DNA from: Papaver somniferum
Lineage: Eukaryota; Streptophyta; Magnoliopsida; Ranunculales; Papaveraceae
Reading direction: 5' to 3'
NCBI RefSeq assembly: GCF_003573695.1
Contig: NC_039362.1
Coordinates: 6,486,088-6,550,087 of the forward strand
DNA: 64,000 nucleotides
Position numbers and translations under genes: made by a program. Position 1 is the first letter of the stretch, and each line of letters starts with the position of its first letter. The notes beneath the pieces are model-generated. The model made no database searches, was not told the origin of the DNA, and saw only the letters and a program-made list of their open reading frames with translations. Positions 43,213-52,896 of the stretch are shown here, piece by piece.

Positions 43213-46200
43213 ATGGCTTATGTTGCATCTGACCATCTGAACTTTCAGCAGCAGCCAACAACAAACAGGTACTACTAATCTTTGACCCGTCGCAAGCATA
43301 TCAACTATCTTCTCTGCATGTTTTTATTAGGGTTTACAGCTTTTTCTTGTTTTGTTTTGCTTTTAAACGTTAAAAAAACTTTTTAGCATATGTATATGTG
43401 TTGATAATATGGTCAAAACTCATCTAAATCTATTTTAACAAAAAGAAAAACAATTAGGTTAGAATTCTTCGAGCAAAAACTACGAGTTTGTGTTGCTGAA
43501 TATGACTTCGTATAAATGTTATTACTATTAGAGGGGCAACTCTAAATTTTTAGTTCCCCTAGTTCTAAGTCCTTCGTTTTTTCTTTTGTACTCCAGGGGA
43601 AGGGCAGCTACTAATGATAATGAACCAGCAGTGGATAGTTATTTTCTACCTGGTCGTAACCATTGTCCTAATATGGATATAGTATGGATGAGTTGTCTCA
43701 AGAAAAAGAACGAAGATCCTGACAACTATATTAAGTATTCGTGGGGAAAAACTCCAACTCCTATTATTTCCGGGTTCAATCTGTACGAGATCCATCCTCG
43801 GGAGCTATGGGATCGCATCGGAGGTATAGGTAATCCTACCATCCTTACATTTGTTTTCCCGGCCTCAAGTTTTGGTCCTTAACTACGTGCATTAATGGAA
43901 ACTGGATCTACGTATGGCTGTAGGACAAGGAGCCAAAATACTATTTTATATGCCGAGACAAATTGTTGATAGCAACGGAAATTGCAAACGACAAAGCCGT
44001 AGAGGGAATATTGGCCACTGGAGGTCTACAGGAAAGAAGAAGGTTATTAGACATTTGCTTCTAATGGACAATGCTACACTTGGTTATAGGCGCAAATTTG
44101 CCTTTCACATGGGAAATGGAACCAAAACAGAATATCTTATGTACGAGTATCAGCTTGACGATGAAGAATTTCTTAGATATATCAACGAACAGGGAAATAA
44201 AAACTCCATGACTAAGGTCGGTGTGTTTCCCTCGTACATCATAAACCCTTTTAACAACACGTACTTTCATTCCTAAATTTATTACTATATTGAAATAAAT
44301 AATGTATCTTTTTTTTTTCATTGTGAAATTAATTAGATGGACAATAAATTGGTTATATGTGAAGTGTTTAAAGCTCGTGAAGTCTTCAAGCTCCCTGAAC
44401 AAGAAATCGTCAGTTTTGCAAACTCATGCGTTAATGATGGTTATCGTTTCGAATTTGATCCCATTGCCAAAGACGTTAATCAGGAACCAGAATTCCAAAC
44501 TCTGGACGAGATATTTAAGCATGCTTGCTCTTCTTCTTCCTCTTCCTCTAAGGGTGGCAAGGCATTAGAACCGTCCAAAGATGTCATAAAAACTGATCTT
44601 TTCGTGCATCAAAAATATGGATTAGGCTGGTTATATCACAGGGAAAACTCCGATGAATTGCCTCCTTTTTGGGTAGAGAATAAACAACGAGGATCTTATA
44701 AGAATCTATTGACTAAAAAACATACAAATCAGAGGCCGGAGCCTCTGAGAGGTGGTGTTTTTGCAGATGACATGGGTTTGGGTAAGACGCTTACTTTACT
44801 CTCTCTTATTTCAACTGATTTCTGTGCACCATTAGAATCATTAAGCGACAATCTAAGAAAAGAAGAAGAAGATGATGAACTGACATTGTCTCTTTCTACT
44901 AAGAAACGGAAATATAGTAGAGAAATTGTGGATTCTTCACATACTAAGAAAGTTCAGAAAATTGTTGATTTCAACGACTTATTTCCGGATGAGGAGGAGG
45001 ATGAAATCACCCCTAAACGGTGGTGGGTGGCTAGAAGAAAAACATTGATCATCTGCCCACAGTCACATCTTTCAGACTGGACAAAACAATTAGACCAACA
45101 CACAAAACCCGGTATCCTGAGAGCATTAACTTATGCTCCAGATTGGCGTAAACCAGGCCGAATATTAATAGTGACAACGAGAATTTTCAAAACTATGAAG
45201 TCGTTTTAACAACAGATGAAACTCTAGTGCATCAGTCTTTGGTTCCTTTCAAGGACATTGAGTGGCACCGAGTTATACTCGACGAGGCGCATCTAATCTA
45301 CACCAAGGAAAACTATCGCCGAGCTGCCTCGGCGCTTAAGTTTAGGCTCGAGTCTGTTCCGTTTCTTAAATCCAAGATTGTATGGCTAGTTACAGGGATG
45401 CCCATCTTGAACGGTTCATATATTTTGCCTTTTGCCATGGACTTGTTAAAATTCGCACCATTTTCTGATGCCAAGTATTGGCAAGTACTCGTCCAAAAGT
45501 TGCTTGATAAAGGATACAAGAACGGGATCTCCCGTTTACAGGTAATTCTTGTTACTCTTTGGTATTCTTGTTTTAATTTTATTGGATTTTGATTTTGGTG
45601 AATTTGTTGTAACAGGACTTGACATCAAACATATGTCTGCGAAGATTAAAAGAAGATGGCAAGGTTAAATTAATGCCCAAAACTGTAGAAACATGTTTTG
45701 TGGATTTCTCTGATGAAGAACGAGAGGAATATGCCCAAGTGGAAGCAGATTCCCAGAATGTGATTCGGAATTACATGAATCACGGCCGTATAGTGGGTAA
45801 CCATGCAAGTATGCTTGGCATCATTCAACGGCTTCGTCAACTCTGTAATCATTCTGCCTCATGTCCTACAGAAACTCTTCCGGCCTACACTATTGAAGGT
45901 AACAACTAGTTCAATTCAACCACATTTACAAGTTTCAGCATTATTCATTATTTGATAAGTTGGAAGCTTGCAATGGTGCAGATGTAACCAGGAACCCAAA
46001 ATTGCTGCAGAAAATGGTGTCAACTCTACAAGATGAAGACTGCTTTGACTGCCCGATTTGCATTTCTCCTCTATGCAACGCGACCATCACTTCATGCGCT
46101 CATGTCTTTTGCGAAAAATGTATCTTGAAATACCTGCTCACTAAGCAAAAGAAGAAGAAAACTCCTTGTTGTCCTATGTGCCGTCACCCTCTTTCTAAAA

Positions 46201-46811
46201 CAGACCTCTTCTCAGGATCACCAGAAAACCATAATGGTTTTGCAATCTCAACCTCTGGTGGAAGTGGTACTACTATCTACTCCTCCAAAGTGTCGGCACT
46301 GTTAAATTTGTTGGTGGCCTCCAAGAATGAAAATATGTCGACAAAGTCTGTGGTGTTCTCACAATTCAGAAAGATGTTGATCTTGCTAGAAGAGCCACTG
46401 AAGGCTGCTGGTTTTGAAGTAGTGAGATTGGACGATCACATGAAGAGTACCAAAAAGAGGAATAAGCTGGTAGAAGAGTTTGAAAACATGAATTCGGAAA
46501 ATTCGCACATTGTTCTTCTGGCAGATCATAAAGCTTCCAATACGTGCATGAATCTGACATTCGCAACAAGGGCATACCTGTTGGAGCCATGGTGTAACCC
46601 GATTATTGAAGATCAAGCAATAAATCGGCTACATCGGATTGGACGGCAACAAGAAATAAAGATTACAAGGCTAATTACTAAAAATAGCATCGAGGAGAGG
46701 ATAATGCAATTGCATGAGTGGAAGAAGAATTTTAGAAGTGAAAGTTCTGCTGAGAATATGGATAAAAGGCAAATCCACCGAGAAGAATTTCGCATTCTGA
46801 TGGCATTGTGA
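43213..46811 (+). CDS. NAC domain fused to SMARCA3/HLTF-like SNF2-RING protein (copy 1)
   Basis: Exons 43213-43268, 43597-43823, 43924-44216, 44337-45541, 45616-45898 and 45960-46811 have GT-AG junctions in matching phase and predict 971 residues. NAC (35-206): LKKK, NLYEIHPRELWD, KILFYMPRQ, GNIGHWRSTGKKKVI, KTEYLMYEYQL, DNKLVICEVFK. SNF2 lobe 1: LFVHQKYGLGWLYHRENSDE, DDMGLGKT (336-343), DEAH (508-511). RING C3HC4 (719-762): CPIC, CAHVFCEKC, CPMC. Lobe 2: VVFSQFRKML, HRIGR. A RING between helicase lobes defines the Rad5/HLTF/SMARCA3 group, DNA-damage-tolerance ATPases with ubiquitin-ligase activity. Their usual N-terminal HIRAN domain is absent. NAC subdomain E and the SNF2 start share exon 4, so the fusion is not a splice artefact. 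Two one-base frame breaks exist (near 45165, missing A; near 45880, extra C). Copy 2 is intact at both sites. Confidence 0.8.
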
Positions 46812-47604
46812 ATCTTGTCCTGTATGTGGATGTTGGGGTCTGTGATTGCTATTGTATCTTATATCAATGAATATCCTATTTGTATCTTTAGAAACTGCGT
46901 GTGATGCTTATATCACACGCGGTTTCGGGATTACTTTCATCTTGGATCCAAGCTGCACGAAGCACTCACTCGGAATCCAAACTTCTGTAGCAACATTAAC
47001 GACACTTCCACAATGCATAATGTTGGATCTTGGAGATGGTTAGACCCATCCTAAAAGGGGATCTCTCCTAGCATCAAGACAGGGATGGGTGAAAGTGGGA
47101 TCCACTGTTTGTCTCACACGGTATTTATCACGGGAGATACTCCTGGTAAACCTAGCATTATTGTAGTTTCTTGCATTTCCTATAATAATTGATTGACGAC
47201 CAAACAGAGAGCGGTAACTTTATTTTTCTGTAATTCTCATCTCTTCCTCCTCTAATCTAATGCTACTTTTTTCTCATTTCACTTTATGCTTCAAAAATAA
47301 AAATCATTTTCTTTTTAAGGGTTTTGAAGAACACAATTGGGTTGTAGTAAATGTAATTTTTGTACTTGAATCTGGTGGATTCCACAATCATCATCATCCG
47401 CATTATGATTTAGATATGATGATGATGTACCCCAGCAGATTCGTTGGTCAAAAAGTTGGAAGAGTACATGCAGAAATGAAGCTCGTAAAATTCTCATTCT
47501 TTGTTCACATTTAAATCAACCATTTTTGTATTTTCTTCTTATGATTTTTGATTTGAAATCTTTTGGTTAGGGTTTATTTGGTAGGATTTTAGGGCATACG
47601 TGTT
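46812..47604. other. 3' flank of the fusion gene
   Basis: This probably includes the 3' UTR. A palindrome GCGTGTGATGCTTATATCAC followed by ACGC lies at 46888-46920 and could form a hairpin near the transcript end. Further on, 47330-47510 has protein-like codon flow (FVGQKVGRVHAEMKLVKF) but is broken in copy 2 and unrecognised. Confidence 0.3.
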
Positions 47605-48050
47605 TCTGGCTGCTGTTTTTATTTTGTTGTTTGGTGTCGAGAAAGCGTCCGACAAGGTTAACTGGAAAAATTTGTCGAAGGTGATGCAGAGAATGGGGTT
47701 TGGGTTTACTTTGAGGAATTGGATTCTATCTTGCATTTCTCATGCTCATTTCTCGATCTTTCTCAATGGATCGTCCGGTATAAAATTTAGAAGCTCTAGG
47801 GGTGTCAGACAAGGAGACCCCTTATCTCCTTTCCTCTTTACTTTGGTTTTTGCAGAATGATTGCCAAGCAGAGGAAAATTCGCTTATCAATGGGTTCAAA
47901 GTGTGCTCCAACGGTTCCATTGTTACTCTTCGTTGACGACACTCTAATCTTTATTACCGACGATGCTCAAAACATTTATACTATTCAAGCAATTCTTAAG
48001 TTTATGTTTATTAAGGACTATGTTTGTTTGACAAGACTCTAGTTATTTCA
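47605..48050 (+). pseudogene. LINE reverse-transcriptase scrap (copy 1)
   Basis: It reads ASDKVNWKNLSKVMQRMGFG, WILSCISHAHFSIFLNGS, SSRGVRQGDPLSPFLFTLVF and LLLFVDDTLIFITDDA. These are RT blocks of an L1-type LINE, with FVDD standing in for the catalytic FADD. Only about 150 codons remain, with a frame shift after LVFAE that is shared by copy 2. It was therefore dead before the tandem duplication. Confidence 0.85.
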
Positions 48051-49114
48051 ATAATTGGTGAGAAATAACTTGTTATTCTGGTTTACGGGGGATCCGTAGA
48101 TAGAGAATTAGAACACTAGAGTTGTCTTTAGGTATTTTTTCTTCCGAAGCATGTCTTTGGGTAGTTGTGTGATATCAACTTGTCAAGCTGTTATCTGCAC
48201 CTAAGTCGAGCTTCTTTTTAAGTTTTTATTGAGGCTGTTATCACTGCAAAGAGAGGAGGAATTTGAAGGAAGCTGTTCTGCCTTTCTTTCTAATCCAGAA
48301 AGATTGGCTTTTAACTATGTGTACCCCATGGTCCATGGCAAAGATACTTTCTGGCTCACTGATGGATCCCAAATCGGAAGGTAAAGATTTTATTTCCGCT
48401 CTAAAAACTGTGGAGGTTGTCAATCATATGCTTAAATTGATAAATGATAGAAAGGGTTGATCTCTATCCCGTTTTTTTATTATTATTATTATCTTAGAGG
48501 GGCAATACAAAGGTGGTTTTCGCTAGGTTGTCTTTATTCCTAAATTTTTATGATGAACCAAGTAATATCTATGTGGATCTCTATGATGATTCAAGGGAAC
48601 TGCTCTCTTTGTTGAAAGTTTAGTTTCATCACTGACTGAGATCTATATCTATGGTAATTCCAACAGTAGACAAAGGTATATGAGTGGTAGTTGTAGAGGC
48701 GCCCCAATAGGGACCAAGGTATATTTGACTCGTTTTGACCTTTCTGGACTTCCACTTTTACTTTTATTTTGGCTCCTTCACTTCCTTTGACTTGCTGTTT
48801 GTCTTGTTTTTCCAGCTCCTATCATATTCCCAGGTCTTCTTCATGTGAGGCAAAAACCGTGCAACCAGTACCTCCACAACAAAAAGCTACTGAAAACAAA
48901 CTAAATCATCAAGAGCCCCAGTTGTTGAACCTAGAATAACAGCTACTCCCGCTGCTGAACTAAGTACAACAGGTCCTCATGTGAGGCCAAATCCTGCAAC
49001 TAATCCACCTCTATCTGCACAACAAAAAACTGCTGAGCAACATACAACATTAAGTACACCAGTTGTTGAACCTTGAACAACAGCTACTCCTGCTGCTGCT
49101 GCTGAACCAAGTAT
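48051..49114. other. No supported gene; degenerate coding-like DNA
   Basis: Contains 48263-48460, an open frame with PFFLIQKDWLLTMCTPWSMA that I do not recognise, a short (ATT)n tract at 48478-48492, and a Pro/Thr/Ala-rich stretch (48840-49110) that leads into the Gly/Arg region. Confidence 0.3.
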
Positions 49115-49475
49115 TGACACTATGACAAGGAGAAGGTCTGCATTTACAAGTATGGGAGGAGGTTCATGCGGTGGTGGTGCTGCAACTACTATACTGGTGC
49201 TAGAGGGAGATGTTCAAGAGGTGGTGGTGCTGGAGCTACCATTGTTGGTGCTGAAGGAAGAGGTTGAAGCGGTGGTGGTGCTTCAGCTTTAAGTTCTAGA
49301 CGAGGATATATTCATATACCAATAACCACTGCTCCTAGAGGAAGAGGTTCAAGGAGTAGTGGTGCTGCAGCTACCTGAACTGATGCTAGAGGAAGAAATT
49401 TAAGAAGGGTTGGTTCTAAAGGAAGAGGTTCAAGGGGTAGTGGTGCTGCAACTTCAAGTGTTGTTGGAGGATAAT
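49115..49475 (+). pseudogene. Gly/Arg/Ser-rich low-complexity coding remnant (copy 1)
   Basis: With frame changes it reads TMTRRRSAFTSMGGGSCGGG, GARGRCSRGGGAGATIVGAE, APRGRGSRSSGAA and SKGRGSRGSGAATS. Repeated RGRGSRGSGA blocks like these are found at the C-termini of some plant Mutator transposases and of RNA-binding proteins. No catalytic or zinc-finger motif precedes it here, so the origin cannot be decided. It is broken by stops in both full copies. Confidence 0.4.
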
Positions 49476-50109
49476 TATGTGAGGGATGTTATCCTCTGGC
49501 ATATATCCATATATCATAAAACGTCGAAGCTTTTGGGCAATAGGTGCTTCTGATTTCTGATACATATCATGTATAATGTCTTATAAGATCATTATTCACT
49601 CATTAGATTGTTATCAAGTAGAAGAAGTATGGGAGTTTGTTCCTGCCATTGGTCTTGCGTTCCTGACACTCTGACAGATAATAAAATTTTGTCTTTTTTG
49701 TATGTATTCTTGAAATTGAGCGTTTCATAAAGGTTTTGGGGATAGAATTGAACCTGCGGAAGGTCAGGGATGTGAAGTATACTGGTGCCGACCCCAAATG
49801 CCAATTACCAAAAACAACTAAGAATCCACTGCAGTAAAATCTAAGAAACCTGTAATAATAGATCCTGGGGACCTGGGGCTAGTCCCTCCCGGCTAGGATG
49901 CGTATCGGTATCCCGTGAAACAACAAAAATACTGGTTGTGTTGGATGCCTGTAATGTGATGCGTCTTGATGGTGAACAGAATAAGTATGGGAAATGGAAA
50001 ACTTGGACATGAGTACAGAGGAAGGGAATATAGAAGAGATTTTATGGAATGCAATGGCTAAACATGCCTGCACTCACAAATGTGTGCAAGTTTGCCTGCG
50101 AAAATCTAA

Positions 50110-50753
50110 GTATGTTACAAAAGCTGGTGTTGTGGATTTGAAGGGGAAGGAAGGTGGCCTGCGATATCACAAGTGCTGATGAGCTGATACTGACTGAACT
50201 CATGTGTAATGGAATGTTCAACAGGGAGTTACTGTCGAGGAAACAATTTCTTTGTTATCGTGTTTTGTGTGGCCTAAAAAACTTCAGGATGACCAGAAAC
50301 CCAGCAGGGAAGGGCTTGATGTGCTGTTTACTGAGCTGCAAGAGACGGCAAGACCAACGCCAACACCCAGCTTGATTTCCAAGTCCCAGTTAAAATATAA
50401 TAAAAGGCTTATAAATTCCGTCAGACCCGTTATTATGGAGGTTTTGGCAAAAGAGTATGAGTTCTATAAAATAATGGAAATCACGCTGGTTTCTGAGGTT
50501 AGTTTGATCAGGGCAATTCGGAGACTAGCGATAGTTCTCAGCAGCCTGGTGGCCGCCTGGCCGGATCTGTGGGTGATACCCAACTTGAATCCAAGTTCCA
50601 AGAAGCTGTTACCAAGACTAAAAGGGATTTACAGGGTCTCTGTAACTTCCCGAAAAATGCCAAATTTTGTGAATCCTTCCTCGAGATCAGAAGAAAAGAT
50701 TCATCCAGGAAGGAATTTCTGTCAGAGTTGAAGATTCTTGTGAATTTCCCCTA
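50110..50753 (+). pseudogene. MTR4/HEN2-type RNA helicase C-terminal pseudogene (copy 1)
   Basis: Pieces in three frames read YVTKAGVVDLKGK, ACDITSADELILTELMCNGM, VEETISLLSCFVWPKKLQDD, GLDVLFTELQETAR, NSVRPVIMEVLA, FYKIMEITLVSE, SLIRAIRRL and GDTQLESKFQEAVTKTKRDL. In order they form the DSHCT domain at the C-terminus of Ski2-like DExH RNA helicases (MTR4, HEN2), which feed RNA to the nuclear exosome. The helicase core is absent. At least three frame changes break it, and the first (GGGAAGGAAGGTGGCC) is shared with copy 2, so it was already a pseudogene before duplication. Confidence 0.8.
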
Positions 50754-50899
50754 GAAAGGAACTGCAATCAAGCTAGATTGTTTAGGTTTTCAAACATCTA
50801 ACATATTAATCTCTTGCATTTAGGTTGCTTTGGTATGTTTTTCTTGATTACGTGGTTTTCCCAATTTTTGGTCCATGATAGGCGATTGCTTGATACTAA

Positions 50900-51324
50900 G
50901 AGCCTGTTTGGTACAATTTTCAAAAATAGTTTTCCACTGTTTTAAAAAACATATCCTTTTTTTCTTTGTTTTCATTTTCTAAAAATTGTATGGTAAACTG
51001 TTTTTCAAAACAAGGAAAATCAACTAAATCGGATCAGATGTAAAGATTCGTCTAAGAGAAAGTGATATTAGCCATGACTCACTTGCAGTCATTCTGCTGA
51101 TCTCTTACTTTGTTCTGAAAAGAAAAAAAGAACAAAGAAAAGAAAAAAGAAAAAACACAGAAAACGATAATTTGTTGTTTTCATTTTTTTTTGTTTTCAA
51201 AAACAGAAAACAGATAGAAAACATTTTCTGAAAATGTCCGTACCAAACGCGTTTTCTCCTGTTTTCTGTTTTCTCTGTTTTCAAAAACAGAAAACTGTTT
51301 TCGAAAACTATACCAAACATGACC
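50900..51324. mobile_element. Tourist-like MITE (copy 1)
   Basis: It starts GAGCCTGTTTGGTA and ends TACCAAACATGACC, an inverted pair with mismatches. TAA is duplicated on both sides (50897-50899, 51325-51327). The interior repeats GTTTTCTGTTTTC and its complement. The terminal sequence and the 3-bp TAA duplication are typical of Tourist-like (PIF/Harbinger) MITEs. The segment just after it (GACCTAATATTCTTC...) recurs once about 85 bp further on. Confidence 0.75.
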
Positions 51325-51454
51325 TAATATTCTTCTAAAGAAATGTCATTGTTTGAAACCAGTTGGCTTATGATTTTTCATTTTACTTTAAAATGTCTTA
51401 TTTTGACCTAATATTCTTCAAAAGAAATGTCATTGTTTGAAAATCAATCTTGTT

Positions 51455-52669
51455 AAAGGGGCGGCATGATCCATTGGAGGGGAAGTAATCTAAAAAGACA
51501 AAAAGGGTCATTACATGGTAATTCATGCCACCCCTTATCAAAAAATATATGGAAATGACCAATTAACCCTTATTATTAATAATCAAGAATAGTGATGATA
51601 ATCAAGATTAGTGTTGATAACCAAGATAATCGGGTAGCTGAACTTTAGTAATAAGATTTACAGAGGTATGTTCAGTTAGTTCGCAAACTTCAACGCAACC
51701 AAGTTCCCAACCGAACTTCAGGTTAAAAGTAACCTAGTGTTAGAATTTCGGTTGGTTCGCAAACTTCTACATATTTTGCGGATCAACCGAACTGGGCCTA
51801 TATATGCTTATATGCAATTAGGAAAACGTTCGGTTAGTACGAAATTTATTTCTTGGCGAATTAGGTAGAGTTCGGTTACGAAGTTTCAAAGGTAGAGTTT
51901 GGTTACAAAGACAACTTAACATTTTTGCGAACGAACCGAACTTTTGGACTTCTCATTATTTTCGTAAACTAAAGTTCAGTGATATTATTTTGCGAAGGAA
52001 CCGAACTTATGGACTTGTCTTGTTCTAATACAAGGAGTTCGGTTAAAAGTATTTTTTGCGAATTAACCGAACTCTGAGTACAGTTAAGAAAAAATTAATT
52101 CGTGATAACCGAACTTTTTGCGACGAAACCGAACGTTTTGCGACGTAACCGAACTAAAAGTTCGGCTGAGACCTGTTTTTTGCGACGTAACCGAACTTTT
52201 CTCTGAAAAAAGAAACCTCCATTAAACCTCTTTGCAACTTCCATTTTCAACTCATTTTGATGATTACTTCTCATTTATTCAACCAAAAACGAATCACAAG
52301 TAATGGGTTTGTGTGAATATCTTTGTTAATGTTTTAAATTAAGCTATATATATAGAGGTGGTGGTGGTTGGTGGTGGTGATAATCGGAGGAGGTGGTGGT
52401 GGTAATCGACGGTGGTGGGCGGTGGTGGTGGGAGGAAGTGGTGATAGTAATCGGTAGTTGGTGGTGGTGATAATCGGCGGTGGTGGTGGTGGTAATCGGC
52501 GGTGGTGGTTATATATATATAGGTGGTTATTAGGTTGGTTTTAAATTAAATTAGGTTAAAGGCAGGTTAGTCATTTCAACGCTTTAGGACACCCATTATA
52601 ACTATAGGGAAGGTGGCCTAATAAAGCCATGGTCCCCTCAAAAAAACCATGGTCCCTAAAAAATCATTC
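51455..52669. mobile_element. Hybrid Mutator-like element at the unit junction (copy 1/2)
   Basis: The left end TTAAAGGGGCGGCATGA with a second GGAGGGGAAG motif belongs to a relative (element B) of element A. After it, ACCCCTTATC and AT-rich text parallel element A's own left part. From 51633 the sequence is that of element A, including the CCGAAC motif field and the right end (CCATGGTCCCTAAAAAATC, ending 52669). The switch point at 51633 is the tandem-array junction. Confidence 0.55.
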
Positions 52670-52896
52670 TAAGATTTTGTGTCAAATGGGTTAGGCCCTA
52701 ACCTTTAACCCGGCCCGCTTGTACGATTCTAAAATGGCCTTGCCACCATCCTTTAAACAGAGCCCTGCTCTTATTAGAATTCCTCGGTACTGGTTTTCTA
52801 AAGTTACTCAAACAATCATTGATGACAAAGTTATAATAAGTATATATGTTGGCGGGACGGGAACCTTTTATAATTTTCACAAGGCAAACTCTTTAT

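Noticed and set aside
43035..43232. 65-codon open frame and an antisense 60-codon frame conserved in all three units
   Set aside because: Conservation here only reflects the recent duplication. The proposed ATG at 43213 uses a different frame that continues into the NAC exons, and neither peptide resembles a known family.
43586..43596. Apparent start MYSRGRAATND for the NAC exon
   Set aside because: The first codon is TTG and the stretch is the 3' end of an intron (CTCCAG). The ATG at 43213 in an upstream exon joins in the right phase.
44061..44402. 113-codon minus-strand frame, also at 53755-54096
   Set aside because: Shadow of NAC exons 3 and 4. It spans the intron and has no homology.
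49115..49475. Mutator transposase C-terminus
   Set aside because: Gly/Arg repeats alone are not diagnostic, and no transposase core or zinc finger precedes them.
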